Below are positions 1-10,944 of a stretch of DNA of 43,197 nt, in pieces. The position numbers and the translations under genes were made by a program. The stretch lies in assembly GCA_021202525.1 (NCBI GenBank), contig JAJQCV010000034.1, forward strand, positions 1 to 43,197, given 5' to 3'. Every line of letters starts with the position of its first letter. Position 1 is the first letter of the stretch. Origin of the DNA: Akkermansiaceae bacterium (GTDB taxonomy: Bacteria > Verrucomicrobiota > Verrucomicrobiia > Verrucomicrobiales > Akkermansiaceae). Under the pieces are notes generated by a model. The model searched no databases, had not been told where the DNA came from, and worked only from the letters and a program-made list of their open reading frames with translations.

Positions 1-44
1 TGAATTGGAGAAATGCACTTGATATGAAAAACCAGTGGTGACGC

Positions 45-77
45 CGGATTACTAATCCGAAACCTTTGGATTTTTTT
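45..77 (+). promoter_or_regulatory. overlapping alternative hairpins ending in T run
   Basis: CGGATT (45-50) can pair with AATCCG (54-59). The AATCC part (54-58) can instead pair with GGATT (68-72), which runs into a T tract (71-77). The two stems exclude each other, which is the geometry of an attenuator. The stems are only 5-6 bp, so this may be chance or simply a weak terminator for a gene left of the window. Confidence 0.25.
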
Positions 78-282
78 GTTATGGATGATTGAAATAGTAT
101 TATATACAGTAAGTTGTTTGTTTTGTTAGAGAAGCTTCAGGGCATTTGCAGAGAAGGGAGGTTTTTCATTCTTGCATGAAAACACCCTATCCTGCAATTG
201 GCGGCCGTTACTTTTTTTGTTGAAATATTGCCTAATATTCATGTATTCCGTTTTTCACGGTGTGGCATGTAATGGGAGCTTG

Positions 283-317
283 GCGGATTATAAATCCGCA
301 ACCCGTTCACAATGGGT
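283..317 (+). other. tRNA-like double hairpin (possible tRNA remnant)
   Basis: GCGGA and TCCGC flank the 7-base loop TTATAAA, exactly an anticodon-arm shape. One base later, ACCCG and TGGGT flank TTCACAA, a T-arm-like shape. No acceptor stem or D arm can be found, and the variable loop would be a single base. It is therefore not a functional canonical tRNA; at most it is a decayed tRNA or a small structured RNA. Confidence 0.25.
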
Positions 318-677
318 GTAATGGGTGACTCATATGGTACACTGTCAGCAGGTAATAGTTGAATCGGTTGGAGGTATGCCGACCGTTATTTATGAAGATT
401 CGTGTTCTTTTTTTGCATAGGAAATCGTTTTTTCTTAAAAATTTTTGATTGACTGCGGATTTATAATGCGCGGTTTCAGCAGGTGATTGTTTATGTGGTT
501 TGCTGTCAGTTATCAACATGGTTGAGGGTAACTGAATTGTTTTGGAGACCGGGGGAAGGCGGCTGTCATCAGGTTGTTTTTCAGTCCGGCAGGCAGGCCG
601 GATAGCGATGGCCGGTGACGATTTTGTTTCGCTGTCCGGCTTGTTTGACCAGGTACTCCGGGTCATGGTACCGGGGC

Positions 678-2675
678 ATGAGAATTGATTTGGTGACGGA
701 TACCTATGAGCCGGACGTGAATGGCGTTGCCATGACTCTCGGCCGTCTGGTGCAGGGACTTAAGGCACGGGGCCATCTGGTGCACATTTTGAGGGCATCC
801 GAACGAGGGGGCGCATCCGTGCCGGGCGAAACGGCCATGCCGTCCCTGTCTCTTCCCATTTATCATGAAGTGAAGATAGGGCTGCCTTCCGTGGACAGGT
901 TTCGCTCCCGGTGGATGAGGAAGAGGCCGGACGTGGTGTACATTGCCACGGAAAGCCCCATGGGTGCATCTGCGGTCAAGGCGGCGCGGGCACTGGAGAT
1001 TCCCGTGGTGATGGGGTTCCACACCAATTTTCACCAGTATATGAAAAATTACAATTTTTCAGGGCTGGAAAATGCCGCCGTGAATTATCTGCGCAAATTG
1101 CACAATCAGGCCAGATTGACCGTAGTACCTACGGAAGAGATGCTTGTTTCCCTGGGTGAGCTTGGTTTTGAACGGCTGGCCGTCATGGGACGCGGTGTGG
1201 ATGTCGTTCTGTTTGATCCCGGAAAGAGGGATGTTTCCCTGCGCCAGTCCTGGGGAGTCTGGCGGGATGAAGTCGTATTCGGAGTGGTAGGGCGTCTGGC
1301 CAGGGAAAAGAACCTGATTACGGTTCTGAGCCTTTATACCCGCCTGCAGCGGGAGTTCCCGGACCGCGGCATGAAAATGGTTGTGGTGGGGGACGGGCCC
1401 ATGATGAGCGGCTTGCGCAGCGAGTTTCCGGATGCCGTGTTTTGCGGCACCCGCAGCGGGGAGGATTTGGCGCGTCATTATGCGGGAATGGATGTGTTAC
1501 TGTTCGCCAGTGAGACGGAGACCTTCGGCAACGTGCTTCTGGAAGGGATGGCCAGCGGGCTGGCAACGGTGAGCTACCGTTATGCCGCGTCCGCAGACGT
1601 GGTGCTCAACGGTGTGAACGGCCTGCAGGCGGAGAAGGGGGATATAGAGGGCTTTTATGCGGCCATGCGCCGGCTGCTCCAGGATGCGGGGCTGGTCCGC
1701 AGGCTGGGGGAACAGGGGCGACAGGCCGTTCGTTCCAGAACCTGGGACGCCGTTTGCGACCGGTTTGAGCAAATTCTGGCTTCCGTAGCCTGTGAGGAGA
1801 ACGGCACGGGATGCGCGCGTCCTCCATGCGGTGCGGTGCTGGAGTGCCGCACGGTGTTTCTTTCCGATATCCACCTGGGAACAAAGGATTCCAAGGCGGA
1901 CGAATGCCGCAGGTTCCTGAAACACATCCGGGCGGAGAAGATCGTGCTGGTGGGGGACATCGTGGATGCGTGGGCTCTTTCCCGCGGCAGCCGCTGGCGC
2001 AGGCGGCATACGCGCTTTATCCGCACCCTGTTGAAGAAGATGGAGCAGGAGAACGTGGAGGTGCTGTACCTGCGCGGGAATCACGACGACGTTCTGGAAC
2101 GGTTTCTGCCCTTCGCTCTGGGGCGGCTGCACATTGCCAAGGAATATGTCCACGGAGCGGCGGATGGCTGCCGTTACCTGTGCGTGCACGGAGACGGGTT
2201 TGACGCCATTTCCACCAATCACCGGTGGCTGGCGGTGCTCGGCTCCCTGGGCTACGACGTGCTGCTGATGGTTAACCGTCTGTACAACAGGTACCGTGCC
2301 TGGCGCGGCAAGGAGTATTATTCCGTTTCCCGCGCCATCAAGGGGAAGGTGAAATCCGCCGTCAATTTCATCGGCAAGTATGAGGAACAGCTTCAGAATC
2401 TGGCGGTCAAAAGGCAGTGCGAAGGGATCATCGCCGGGCATGTGCACCATCCGGCGGACGCCATGGTGGGGGAGGTGCGGTATCTGAATTGCGGTGACTG
2501 GGTGGAGACCATGAGTGCGGTGGTCGAGTATGCCGACGGCCGGATGGAAACACTGCTTTACAAGGATTTCATGAAGCGCCTGGCTTATGGGGAATGCTGC
2601 GGTTCCGGCAGTGCGGCCCGATGGAAGGCGGAGCCGGAAACCGCCACGCAAGTTCCGGCAGATGGGACAAAGTGA
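678..2675 (+). CDS. GT4 glycosyltransferase fused to LpxH-like metallophosphoesterase
   Basis: A 665-residue two-domain protein. Residues 1 to about 375 form a GT4 (GT-B fold) glycosyltransferase. It has the N-terminal DTYEPDVNG segment, the GRLAREKN donor-site motif, and SETETFGNVLLEG, which carries the E-x7-E motif. After a Cys-containing linker, residues about 393-640 are a calcineurin-like phosphoesterase with the metal motifs DIHLG (about 397), GDIVD (about 427), GNHDD (about 467) and GHVHHP (about 587). This second part resembles UDP-2,3-diacylglucosamine hydrolases and their paralogues. I chose ATG 678 because family similarity begins at MRIDLVTDTY; an in-frame start at 615 would add 21 residues with no similarity. 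The likely role is glycolipid or envelope glycan assembly at the inner membrane; the substrates are not known. Confidence 0.85.
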   Translation: MRIDLVTDTYEPDVNGVAMTLGRLVQGLKARGHLVHILRASERGGASVPGETAMPSLSLPIYHEVKIGLPSVDRFRSRWMRKRPDVVYIATESPMGASAVKAARALEIPVVMGFHTNFHQYMKNYNFSGLENAAVNYLRKLHNQARLTVVPTEEMLVSLGELGFERLAVMGRGVDVVLFDPGKRDVSLRQSWGVWRDEVVFGVVGRLAREKNLITVLSLYTRLQREFPDRGMKMVVVGDGPMMSGLRSEFPDAVFCGTRSGEDLARHYAGMDVLLFASETETFGNVLLEGMASGLATVSYRYAASADVVLNGVNGLQAEKGDIEGFYAAMRRLLQDAGLVRRLGEQGRQAVRSRTWDAVCDRFEQILASVACEENGTGCARPPCGAVLECRTVFLSDIHLGTKDSKADECRRFLKHIRAEKIVLVGDIVDAWALSRGSRWRRRHTRFIRTLLKKMEQENVEVLYLRGNHDDVLERFLPFALGRLHIAKEYVHGAADGCRYLCVHGDGFDAISTNHRWLAVLGSLGYDVLLMVNRLYNRYRAWRGKEYYSVSRAIKGKVKSAVNFIGKYEEQLQNLAVKRQCEGIIAGHVHHPADAMVGEVRYLNCGDWVETMSAVVEYADGRMETLLYKDFMKRLAYGECCGSGSAARWKAEPETATQVPADGTK

Positions 2676-2683
2676 CCATGTGG

Positions 2684-2718
2684 GACATTTTGTCACTAGT
2701 TTAGTGTGACAAAATGTC
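2684..2718. promoter_or_regulatory. 13-bp inverted repeat after glycosyltransferase gene
   Basis: GACATTTTGTCAC (2684-2696) and GTGACAAAATGTC (2706-2718) are perfect inverted copies separated by nine bases. Each arm is itself nearly palindromic (GACA-n3-TGTC). A related GGGACA-AAGTGAC string overlaps the stop codon just upstream. It may terminate the glycosyltransferase transcript, but the arms also look like twin operator half-sites in front of dnaK. It is not the CIRCE element (TTAGCACTC-N9-GAGTGCTAA). Confidence 0.4.
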
Positions 2719-2771
2719 TCTTTTGGGTGTACCAGGGGATTCAGTGGAGAAGTTGTGGAATATATTCATAT

Positions 2772-2800
2772 TTGATACACAGAGTATTATTGTGTTTATG
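2772..2800 (+). promoter_or_regulatory. possible dnaK promoter
   Basis: TTGATA (2772-2777) matches the sigma-70 -35 hexamer at five of six bases. Seventeen bases on is TTTATG, a poor -10. The next bases, CCCCATTT (2801-2808), match a sigma-32 -10 element, but no matching -35 lies at the proper distance. The region 2719-2932 has no gene. Confidence 0.2.
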
Positions 2801-2932
2801 CCCCATTTGGGCGGAGCTGGCATGGCATTTGCACCAAGTAAGGCAAGAACATGAGTTTGCCTGTATGACACTTCAGGTCATAGGGAGATCAAATCTCAAC
2901 GGAATCCATTCAAAACAATCTAACATAACGAT

Positions 2933-4861
2933 ATGGCTAAAATATTAGGAATTGACTTGGGCACGACCAACTCGTGCATGGCTGTGATGGAAGGCGGTCA
3001 GGCGACCGTTCTTGAAAACAGCGAAGGTGCGCGCACCACTCCCTCCATTGTGGCCTTCACCAAAAGCGGTGAACGTCTCGTGGGGCAGGCCGCCAAACGC
3101 CAGGCGGTGACCAATCCGAAGAACACGGTGTTTTCTTCCAAGCGCCTGATCGGCCGCAAGTACAGCGAGTTGACGGACGAGGATAAAAAGGTTCCTTATG
3201 AAATCGTGGAAGCTCCCAACGGGGATGCTTACATCCGCGTGGAAGTGGGCGGTGAAAAGAAAACCTTCTCACCCCAGGAAATCGCTTCCATGGTGCTGGC
3301 CAAGCTGAAGTCCGACGCTGAATCGAAACTGGGCGAAACCATCACGGAAGCCGTGATCACCGTTCCTGCCTACTTTAATGACGCCCAGCGCAACGCGACC
3401 AAGGCCGCCGGTGAAATCGCCGGCCTGAAAGTGCGCCGCATCATCAACGAACCGACTGCTGCGGCCCTGGCCTACGGCCTGGACAAGAAGTCCAATGAAA
3501 ACATCGCCGTTTATGACCTCGGCGGCGGCACCTTCGATATTTCCGTGCTGGAAATCGGCGATGGCGTGTTTGAAGTGAAAGCTTCCGACGGCGACACCCA
3601 CCTGGGCGGCGACGACTGGGACAACGCGATCATTTCCTGGATCATGGATGAGTTCAAGAAGGATTCCGGCATGGACCTTTCCAATCAGCCGGACGCCATT
3701 CAGCGCATCAAGGAAGAAGCTGAAAAGGCCAAGATCGCCCTTTCCTCCACCCAGAGTTACGATATCAGCCTGCCATTCATCACGGCGGACGCTTCCGGCC
3801 CCAAGCACATTCAGCTGACGCTGAGCCGTCCCAAGCTGGAACAGCTTACGGAAAACCTGCTGGACCGCACCCGCAAGCCCGTGCTGGACTGCATCTCCGC
3901 CTCCGGCCTGAAGACCGGCGACATTGACGAACTGGTGCTGGTGGGCGGCATGACCCGGATGCCCGCCGTTCAGGAAATGGCCCACACACTGGCCGGCAAG
4001 GAACCACACAAGGGCGTAAACCCGGATGAAGTGGTGGCCGTAGGCGCCGCGATTCAGGGCGGCGTACTCCAGGGCGACGTGAACGACGTTCTGCTGCTGG
4101 ACGTGACTCCCCTGACGCTGTCCATTGAAACGATGGGCGGCATCGCCACTCCGATGATCGACCGCAACACGACCATCCCCGTGCGCAAGAGCCAGGTGTT
4201 CTCCACCGCCGCAGACAATCAGCCCGCCGTGGATATCCGTGTGTGCCAGGGCGAACGCAAGATGTTTGAGGACAACAAGCTTCTCGGCAACTTCAAGCTG
4301 GACGGCATTTCCCCGGCTCCCCGCGGCGTACCTCAGATTGAAGTCACCTTCGACATTGACGCCAACGGCATTCTGCACGTTTCCGCCAAGGACAAGGGTA
4401 CCGGCAAGGAACAGAAGATTTCCATTCAGGGTTCCAGCGGCCTGTCCAAGGATGAAATTGAACGCGCCAAGCGCGATGCGGAAGCCCATGCGGAAGAAGA
4501 CAAGAAGCGCGCCGAAGAGATTGACACCGTCAACCAGGCCGACTCCCTCTGCTTCTCCGTGGAACGCCAGCTCAAGGACATGGGCGACAAGCTGCCCACG
4601 GACCTCAAGAGCGACATCGAAGGCAAGGTGGCCAAGTTGAAGGAAGCCATTTCCAGAAAGGACTATGAGGCTATCAAGTCCGGCAAGAGCGACCTGGAAG
4701 CCAAACTGGAAGCCCTTTACAAGGCAGCGGAAGCCGCCCAGCAGTCCGCCGGTGCGTCCGGCCCCATGCCGGGAGCCGCTCCTGAGGAAGAAGCTTCCGA
4801 CGGCCCCCGCAAGGCGAAAGGCCGCGTGGTGGACGCCGAAATCGTCGACGACGACAAATAA
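2933..4861 (+). CDS. dnaK: molecular chaperone DnaK (Hsp70)
   Basis: A 642-residue Hsp70 chaperone, full length for the family. It binds exposed hydrophobic segments in the cytosol in an ATP cycle driven by DnaJ and GrpE. The ATPase domain begins with GIDLGTTNS, and the phosphate-2 loop DLGGGTFD lies near residue 195. The substrate-binding beta domain includes [11 protein letters not shown], and the tail ends [11 protein letters not shown] like other DnaK proteins. ATG 2933 gives the canonical MAKILGID start; no Shine-Dalgarno is visible in the A-rich leader. groES and groEL follow on the same strand, so the main folding chaperones are clustered. grpE and dnaJ are not in this window. Confidence 0.98.
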   Translation: MAKILGIDLGTTNSCMAVMEGGQATVLENSEGARTTPSIVAFTKSGERLVGQAAKRQAVTNPKNTVFSSKRLIGRKYSELTDEDKKVPYEIVEAPNGDAYIRVEVGGEKKTFSPQEIASMVLAKLKSDAESKLGETITEAVITVPAYFNDAQRNATKAAGEIAGLKVRRIINEPTAAALAYGLDKKSNENIAVYDLGGGTFDISVLEIGDGVFEVKASDGDTHLGGDDWDNAIISWIMDEFKKDSGMDLSNQPDAIQRIKEEAEKAKIALSSTQSYDISLPFITADASGPKHIQLTLSRPKLEQLTENLLDRTRKPVLDCISASGLKTGDIDELVLVGGMTRMPAVQEMAHTLAGKEPHKGVNPDEVVAVGAAIQGGVLQGDVNDVLLLDVTPLTLSIETMGGIATPMIDRNTTIPVRKSQVFSTAADNQPAVDIRVCQGERKMFEDNKLLGNFKLDGISPAPRGVPQIEVTFDIDANGILHVSAKDKGTGKEQKISIQGSSGLSKDEIERAKRDAEAHAEEDKKRAEEIDTVNQADSLCFSVERQLKDMGDKLPTDLKSDIEGKVAKLKEAISRKDYEAIKSGKSDLEAKLEALYKAAEAAQQSAGASGPMPGAAPEEEASDGPRKAKGRVVDAEIVDDDK

Positions 4862-4866
4862 ACCTT

Positions 4867-4902
4867 TTCCGGAGGGCGGGGGAAACCCTCCTCCCTCCGG
4901 AA
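4867..4902 (+). promoter_or_regulatory. strong hairpin between dnaK and groES
   Basis: TTCCGGAGGG (4867-4876) pairs perfectly with CCCTCCGGAA (4893-4902). The 16-base loop can pair further internally. No U run follows, so it is a poor intrinsic terminator. It could be an mRNA-stabilising or processing hairpin that separates dnaK levels from groES-groEL. Confidence 0.45.
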
Positions 4903-4948
4903 CATTACATCCATATATTCATCTACAATAAAACAAACACAACATACT

Positions 4949-5239
4949 ATGGCTAACATCAAACCCCTCGGACAACGTGTGCTGGTCAAGCGCATCGAAG
5001 CTGAAACCAAAACCGCCGGCGGCCTGTTCCTGCCGGACACTGCCAAGGAAAAACCGCAGGAAGCCGAAGTGATCTCCGTAGGTACCGGAGGCCGCGACGA
5101 CAAGGGAGCCCTGATCGAATTCACCGTCAAGCCCGGCGACCGGGTTCTCATCTCCAAGTACGGCGGTACGGAAATCAAGCTGGACGGAGAAGACTACCTG
5201 ATCCTGTCTGAAAACGACATTCTGGCCATCATCGGCTAA
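4949..5239 (+). CDS. groES: co-chaperonin GroES (Hsp10)
   Basis: A 96-residue GroES. It forms the heptameric lid of the GroEL chamber. The sequence shows the family start ([16 protein letters not shown]), the mobile-loop region ([18 protein letters not shown]), the [26 protein letters not shown] core in the expected order, and the C-terminal ENDILAIIG. It lies 44 bases upstream of groEL and is surely cotranscribed with it. The ATG follows an A/C-rich leader with no Shine-Dalgarno. Confidence 0.97.
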   Translation: MANIKPLGQRVLVKRIEAETKTAGGLFLPDTAKEKPQEAEVISVGTGGRDDKGALIEFTVKPGDRVLISKYGGTEIKLDGEDYLILSENDILAIIG

Positions 5240-5271
5240 ACCAAACCTTATTTATTCACACACATTTTTAA

Positions 5272-6936
<1,665 letters not shown>

Positions 6937-6976
6937 GCCCTCCCCGTTTCTTCGGGACAATGCGACGAATCATTCA

Positions 6977-7005
6977 GGCTCTCCGGAGAACCGGAGAGCC
7001 TTTTT
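6977..7005 (+). terminator. intrinsic terminator after groEL
   Basis: GGCTCTCCGG (6977-6986) pairs perfectly with CCGGAGAGCC (6991-7000) over a four-base loop, followed directly by five T residues. It sits 40 bases after the groEL stop and should end the dnaK-groES-groEL transcript. Confidence 0.9.
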
Positions 7006-7529
7006 GTTTGGAAAAGAAAGGTTTTTCAAGGCTTGTGCGGCGACCGCCTCTTTCCATTTGACCGGAGGAAACTGCTGTTTTCCGGACCTTCCTCCCTGTT
7101 GCCGCGTCATGCCGGATGAAGGTCGGGAGGAGGCGGACATCGGAACTATTCCCGGCAGGAACGGAGGGAAAGCAGGATGGCAATGCTTCCTTCCCTTACA
7201 TAAAAATATACCTCCATGACGTTCTGCCGCAGGCTGACGTTTGCAGGATGAGAAACAGTCGGTGACTGTCGGGTCCAGCGGAATCTGCGTGGGGGATTGC
7301 ACCATGTGGGGACAAGCTCCCGAGTGTCGGCATCAATTTCTTCCGGCAAAAGGAGGAAAACCCTCCAGGTCAGTAGAGATGGATGGCAAGATTTCATCCG
7401 GGGAGGGAACGAACCCGTTCACGATGCCCGGACAGGAGGCGGATGTACTGCAAATGTGACGAATTCTTCACGCTTTAAAACGGGAGTACCGGAAAGGGTT
7501 CAGGTAATAGAAGGCCGTTTATTACACAT
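7006..7529. other. gene-free stretch upstream of PiT gene
   Basis: No open frame here has family similarity or convincing coding character; short frames on both strands overlap each other. The stretch presumably contains the promoter and 5' leader of the phosphate transporter. Several GC-rich partial dyads occur around 7216-7330, but I could not match them to a known riboswitch with a target gene in the right place. Confidence 0.4.
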
Positions 7530-9762
7530 ATGGACCCTATCTATTACTTCATCATAGGCTTGCTGCTGGTACTCTCCTGCTTTGACCTCGTGGTTGGCGT
7601 CTCCAATGACGCCGCCAACTTCCTGAACTCCGCTGTCGGCTCCAAGGCAGCCCCCCGCAGGACCATCGTCCTGGTGGCCGCTCTGGGTATCATTATCGGC
7701 TCCCTGTTTTCCAGCGGCATGATGGAAATTGCCAGGAGCGGCGTGTTCATGCCGGCGCAGTTCACCTTCCATGATATCATGCTGATCTTTCTGGCAGTGA
7801 TGCTGACGGACGTGATCCTTCTGGATGTGTTCAACACTTTCGGCCTTCCCACGTCCACCACGGTTTCCATTGTGTTTGAACTGCTGGGGGGGCGCTGTGG
7901 CCGTGGCGCTGTTCAAGATCTGGTCCGGAGAACCCGGCGCGGCGCAGGACCTGGCCAGTTACATTAACTCCTCCAAGGCTCTGGCCATCATTTCCGGCAT
8001 CTTCTCGTCCGTCTTCATAGCGTTTATCTGCGGTGTGGCGGTGATGTGGATTTCCCGCCTCATCTTTTCCTTCAACTACGGGAAATCCTTCAAGTATCTG
8101 GGTGCCGTCTGGTGCGGCGTGGCCCTGACTGCCATCACCTATTTTGCCGTATTCAAGGGACTGAAAGGCAGCACGCTGGTCACGAAGGACATGATCCGCC
8201 TCCTGGACGCGCATATCTGGCTGTATGTGTGTTGTAGCTTTGTGTTCTGGACGGTTCTGATGGCCGTACTCCAGAATGTTTGCAAAGTCAATATCCTGAA
8301 AATAGCGGTGCTTGCCGGTACGATGGCCCTGGCTCTTTCCTTTGCCGGGAATGACCTCGTTAACTTCATCGGCGTCTTCATGGCGGGGCAGTCTTCCATG
8401 GAAATCGCTTCCGCCGCCGTTGCCCAGGGCATGGACCTTTCCACCCTGACCATGGGAGGCCTGACGGCCCCCGTGACGGCGGACTGGCGTTATCTGCTGG
8501 GTGCGGGCCTCATCATGGTACTGGCCCTGATGTTCTCCAAAAAAGCGCGGACCGTGACGGATACGGAAGTCAACCTCGCCCGGCAGGGCGGGGGAGTGGA
8601 AAGATTCGGTTCCGTTCCTCCGGCGCGGATGATGGTGCGCTATGCGTTGAATGCCTCCCGCGTGGTGGAAAAAATCATGCCCACAAGCGTGGACAGATTT
8701 ATTGAAAAACGGTTCCAGCCCGTTCCGGAAGGCCCGGACAACGGAGCCTCCTTTGACCTGATCCGTGCGTCCGTGAATTTGACCGTGGCCGCCCTTCTGA
8801 TCTCCCTGGCCACCTCGCTCAAGCTTCCCCTCTCCACCACGTATGTCACCTTCATGGTGGCCATGGGTTCCTCCCTGGCGGACAAGGCCTGGGGGCGGGA
8901 CAGCGCCGTGTACCGCATCACCGGGGTGATCACGGTCATTTCCGGCTGGTTCTTTACGGCGTTTGCCGCATTTACCATGTGCTGCATGGTGGCGGCGTGC
9001 ATCGTGTACGGCGGCATCTTCGGGATCATCGCCATGTGCGTCCTGGCGGCATTCCTGCTGCTGAAAAGCGCCCGCCTGCACAGAAGGCGCACGCAGGCCG
9101 CGGAATTGGTGAAGGGCAGGAATTATGCAGACGCTTCCTCCCTGAGCCGTTATAATGAGGAAATTATTGATCTGATGAAGCGCATGGCGGAAATCTATGA
9201 GATGAATCTGGAAGCCCTGAATGTGGAAGACCGGAAACGGTTGAAAAAACTCCGCAAGGAATCCCGCGGCATCCGCCGTTCCCTGGGCGACAAGATGGCG
9301 ATGGAAGTCATGCCTGTTGTCCGGGAACTGCGGGACGGGGAGGCTGACCGCGGCAAGCGCCATGTGCAGATGGTGGAATACGCCACCTCCGTCTTTGAAT
9401 CCCTCTCCAACATCACTACAGCCAGCCATGCCTACATTGACAACAATCATGAGGGGCTGGACATGGAGCACATAGAAGACTTGCGGAAAATGAACAACCG
9501 GGTTTCCTCCCTGTATCCCCGCTTCCGGGACATGATGGAGACCAATGATTACAGCGGCCTGGACGAGTGCCTGGACAGCATTGACGCCCTGGACGAGGAA
9601 TTCGCGGAAGCGGTCAAGCGGCAGATCATTCTGCGTGCGGAGAATGTTTCCGACATGAGAAGGACCCTGCTGTATCTCAACCTTCTCAATGAAACCCGCA
9701 CCATGATCCGCAAGGTGCTCCTTCTTGCGAAGGTTCAGAAGAAGTTTGTACTGGGCTGCTGA
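7530..9762 (+). pseudogene. PiT-family inorganic phosphate transporter, frameshifted
   Basis: Two overlapping frames together encode one 743-residue PiT-type phosphate permease. The first reads from ATG 7530 to 7967. The second holds the remainder to TGA 9760. The correct reading switches at the G run 7886-7892: with six Gs the protein reads FELLGGAVAVALFKIW without a break, while with the seven present the first frame ends about 25 residues later. The PiT signature repeats are GVSNDAANFLNSAVG near the N-terminus and SFAGNDLVNFIG in the middle, among about ten membrane segments. The last 220 residues are soluble, helical and PhoU-like. A homopolymer indel may be a sequencing error, a real mutation or a slippage switch; the sequence alone cannot decide. 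Confidence 0.85.
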
Positions 9763-9911
9763 CAACCTCTCCGCATGCCATTCTGGCGGTGGCTTTTCAT
9801 CCCGGAACGGCGAGCGGATTTTTCTGCCGTTCCGCTTGTAAATCCCCCCTGGTCTGCTCTTTCAAGAAAAATTGCAAGCATTGGTTATCAAATGCTTGCG
9901 GTATTAAGGTC

Positions 9912-9985
9912 TGGTACGGGCGATGGGAATCGAACCCACGTCTCAAGCTTGGGAAGCTCGCGTCCTACCATTGAACGACGCCCGC
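9912..9985 (-). tRNA. tRNA-Gly (anticodon CCC)
   Basis: On the minus strand this folds as a complete tRNA. The acceptor stem is GCGGGCG/CGCCCGT. The anticodon arm CGAGC-TTCCCAA-GCTTG gives anticodon CCC. The T arm contains GGTTCGAATCC. The 3' CCA is encoded (9912-9914). It stands alone, facing away from the plus-strand tRNA-Gly 144 bases away. Confidence 0.95.
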
Positions 9986-10129
9986 ACAATATGTGCGGCG
10001 CTTATTTACCGGGAGAAGCGGGGAATGTCAAGGCAACAGAATAAACTGCGTCTTATTTTTTTAAATTTGATTCCATAATGAAAAAAAACTTGTCTTATCT
10101 CCGACTCCTGAACATAATATGGGCGTTGT

Positions 10130-10203
10130 GCGGGTATAGCTTAATGGTAAAGCTCCAGCCTTCCAAGCTGATCATACGGGTTCGATTCCCGTTACCCGCT
10201 CCA
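10130..10203 (+). tRNA. tRNA-Gly (anticodon TCC)
   Basis: The acceptor stem GCGGGTA pairs with TACCCGC. The D arm is AGCTTAATGGTAAAGCT. The anticodon loop CTTCCAA gives TCC, and the T arm is ACGGGTTCGATTCCCGT. CCA is encoded at 10201-10203. The next gene starts 30 bases later, so the two may share a transcript. With the CCC isoacceptor nearby, two of the glycine anticodons are covered here. Confidence 0.96.
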
Positions 10204-10233
10204 TTTTTAACCACCTGCTACAATATTTTTCCA

Positions 10234-10911
10234 ATGAAGACCAGGTCCATTACGAAGACGGCACTTTCCGTGCTGGTACTTGCATTTGCGGGCACACTTT
10301 CCGGTGTGGCTCAGCAAGCTGCTTCTCCGTCAGCCGTTCCGGCTGTTGATCATGTTAAGGCCTCAGCGGCTGAAAAGGTTTTTATCCAGAGGATGGCTGC
10401 CACCGTTGAAGCGGGCCGCAAGTCCGGGGCGCTGGATATGAAGGCTGTATCTGCCGTGCTGGACAGCGCTGTCAAGGCAGGTGTGTCCGACGCAGTCATG
10501 GCACAGATGGTTTCCATGGCTGCCGGAGCTTTTCCGGCCAATGCCCCCCAGGTGGCTTCCGCTGCCGTCAAGAGCTATGGAACCAGGGTTACGGAAGCCA
10601 ATGTGCGCAATATCGTATCTGCCGCCGTTTCCGTGCAGCCCAAGCCTTACGCTTCCGTTTCTCCGATTTGCGTGGCGGTGACCAAGGCTCTCGGTCATTC
10701 TCCCGTGGCGATGACGATGTCTTCCATAGCTGTGGAAGTGGCCGCCGAAACTCCCGATAATCCCTTGCAGGGTGTAACCACGCAGGCGCACGGGCTTATT
10801 GCGAATCCCGGTGAAGACGCCGCCACCGGCGCTCTTGTCATGCCCGGTGGTATTCCTGTGGGCGGCACGCCTACGAGTCCTGCTCCCGTATCCAATCCTT
10901 CCGGCAACTAA
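10234..10911 (+). CDS. exported Ala/Val-rich protein of unknown function
   Basis: A 225-residue protein with a clear signal peptide: a basic start, then the hydrophobic core ALSVLVLAFAGTLSGVA, with likely cleavage near residue 26. The mature part is rich in Ala, Val and Ser, has amphipathic helical stretches, and ends in a Gly/Pro-rich tail. I do not recognise a family. ATG 10234 is chosen because the longer open frame starts upstream of, and runs through, the tRNA-Gly gene. It ends 33 bases before an outer-membrane barrel gene on the same strand, so it is probably a periplasmic or envelope component of the polysaccharide export cluster. Confidence 0.75.
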   Translation: MKTRSITKTALSVLVLAFAGTLSGVAQQAASPSAVPAVDHVKASAAEKVFIQRMAATVEAGRKSGALDMKAVSAVLDSAVKAGVSDAVMAQMVSMAAGAFPANAPQVASAAVKSYGTRVTEANVRNIVSAAVSVQPKPYASVSPICVAVTKALGHSPVAMTMSSIAVEVAAETPDNPLQGVTTQAHGLIANPGEDAATGALVMPGGIPVGGTPTSPAPVSNPSGN

Positions 10912-10944
10912 ATAACTCTTATATCTTAAACGGATTAAAATTTT

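Larger units (their letters stand above)
1..677. other. gene-free upstream region with small hairpins
   Basis: I see no convincing coding region here; the only open frame of note (307-666, minus strand) has low-complexity composition and no family features. The stretch is AT-richer than the genes that follow. It holds two short hairpins with tRNA-anticodon-arm-like shape (45-59 and 283-299). The first overlaps an alternative hairpin followed by a T run. The promoter of the downstream glycosyltransferase should lie here, but I cannot pick it with confidence. Confidence 0.5.

Noticed and set aside
2801..2808. CCCCATTT as a sigma-32 promoter -10 for dnaK
   Set aside because: The octamer matches, but no CTTGAA-like -35 stands 11 to 16 bases upstream.
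2706..2948. Plus-strand 80-codon frame before dnaK
   Set aside because: It starts inside the inverted repeat, overlaps the dnaK start and has no coding character.
3269..4489. Long minus-strand open frame (406 codons) opposite dnaK
   Set aside because: It is the antisense of a strongly conserved gene in GC-rich DNA, rich in Gly, His and Val as such shadows are, with no family motifs.
7216..7390. Possible riboswitch (cobalamin-like pieces on the minus strand)
   Set aside because: Only fragments resemble the consensus, and no minus-strand gene lies downstream to be controlled.
7831..9765. 644-codon minus-strand frame opposite the PiT gene
   Set aside because: It lies wholly over the transporter, is His/Gly/Arg-rich and shows no domain.
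10078..10233. N-terminal extension of the exported protein to 10078
   Set aside because: This stretch contains the complete tRNA-Gly(TCC) gene, and the signal peptide starts at 10234.
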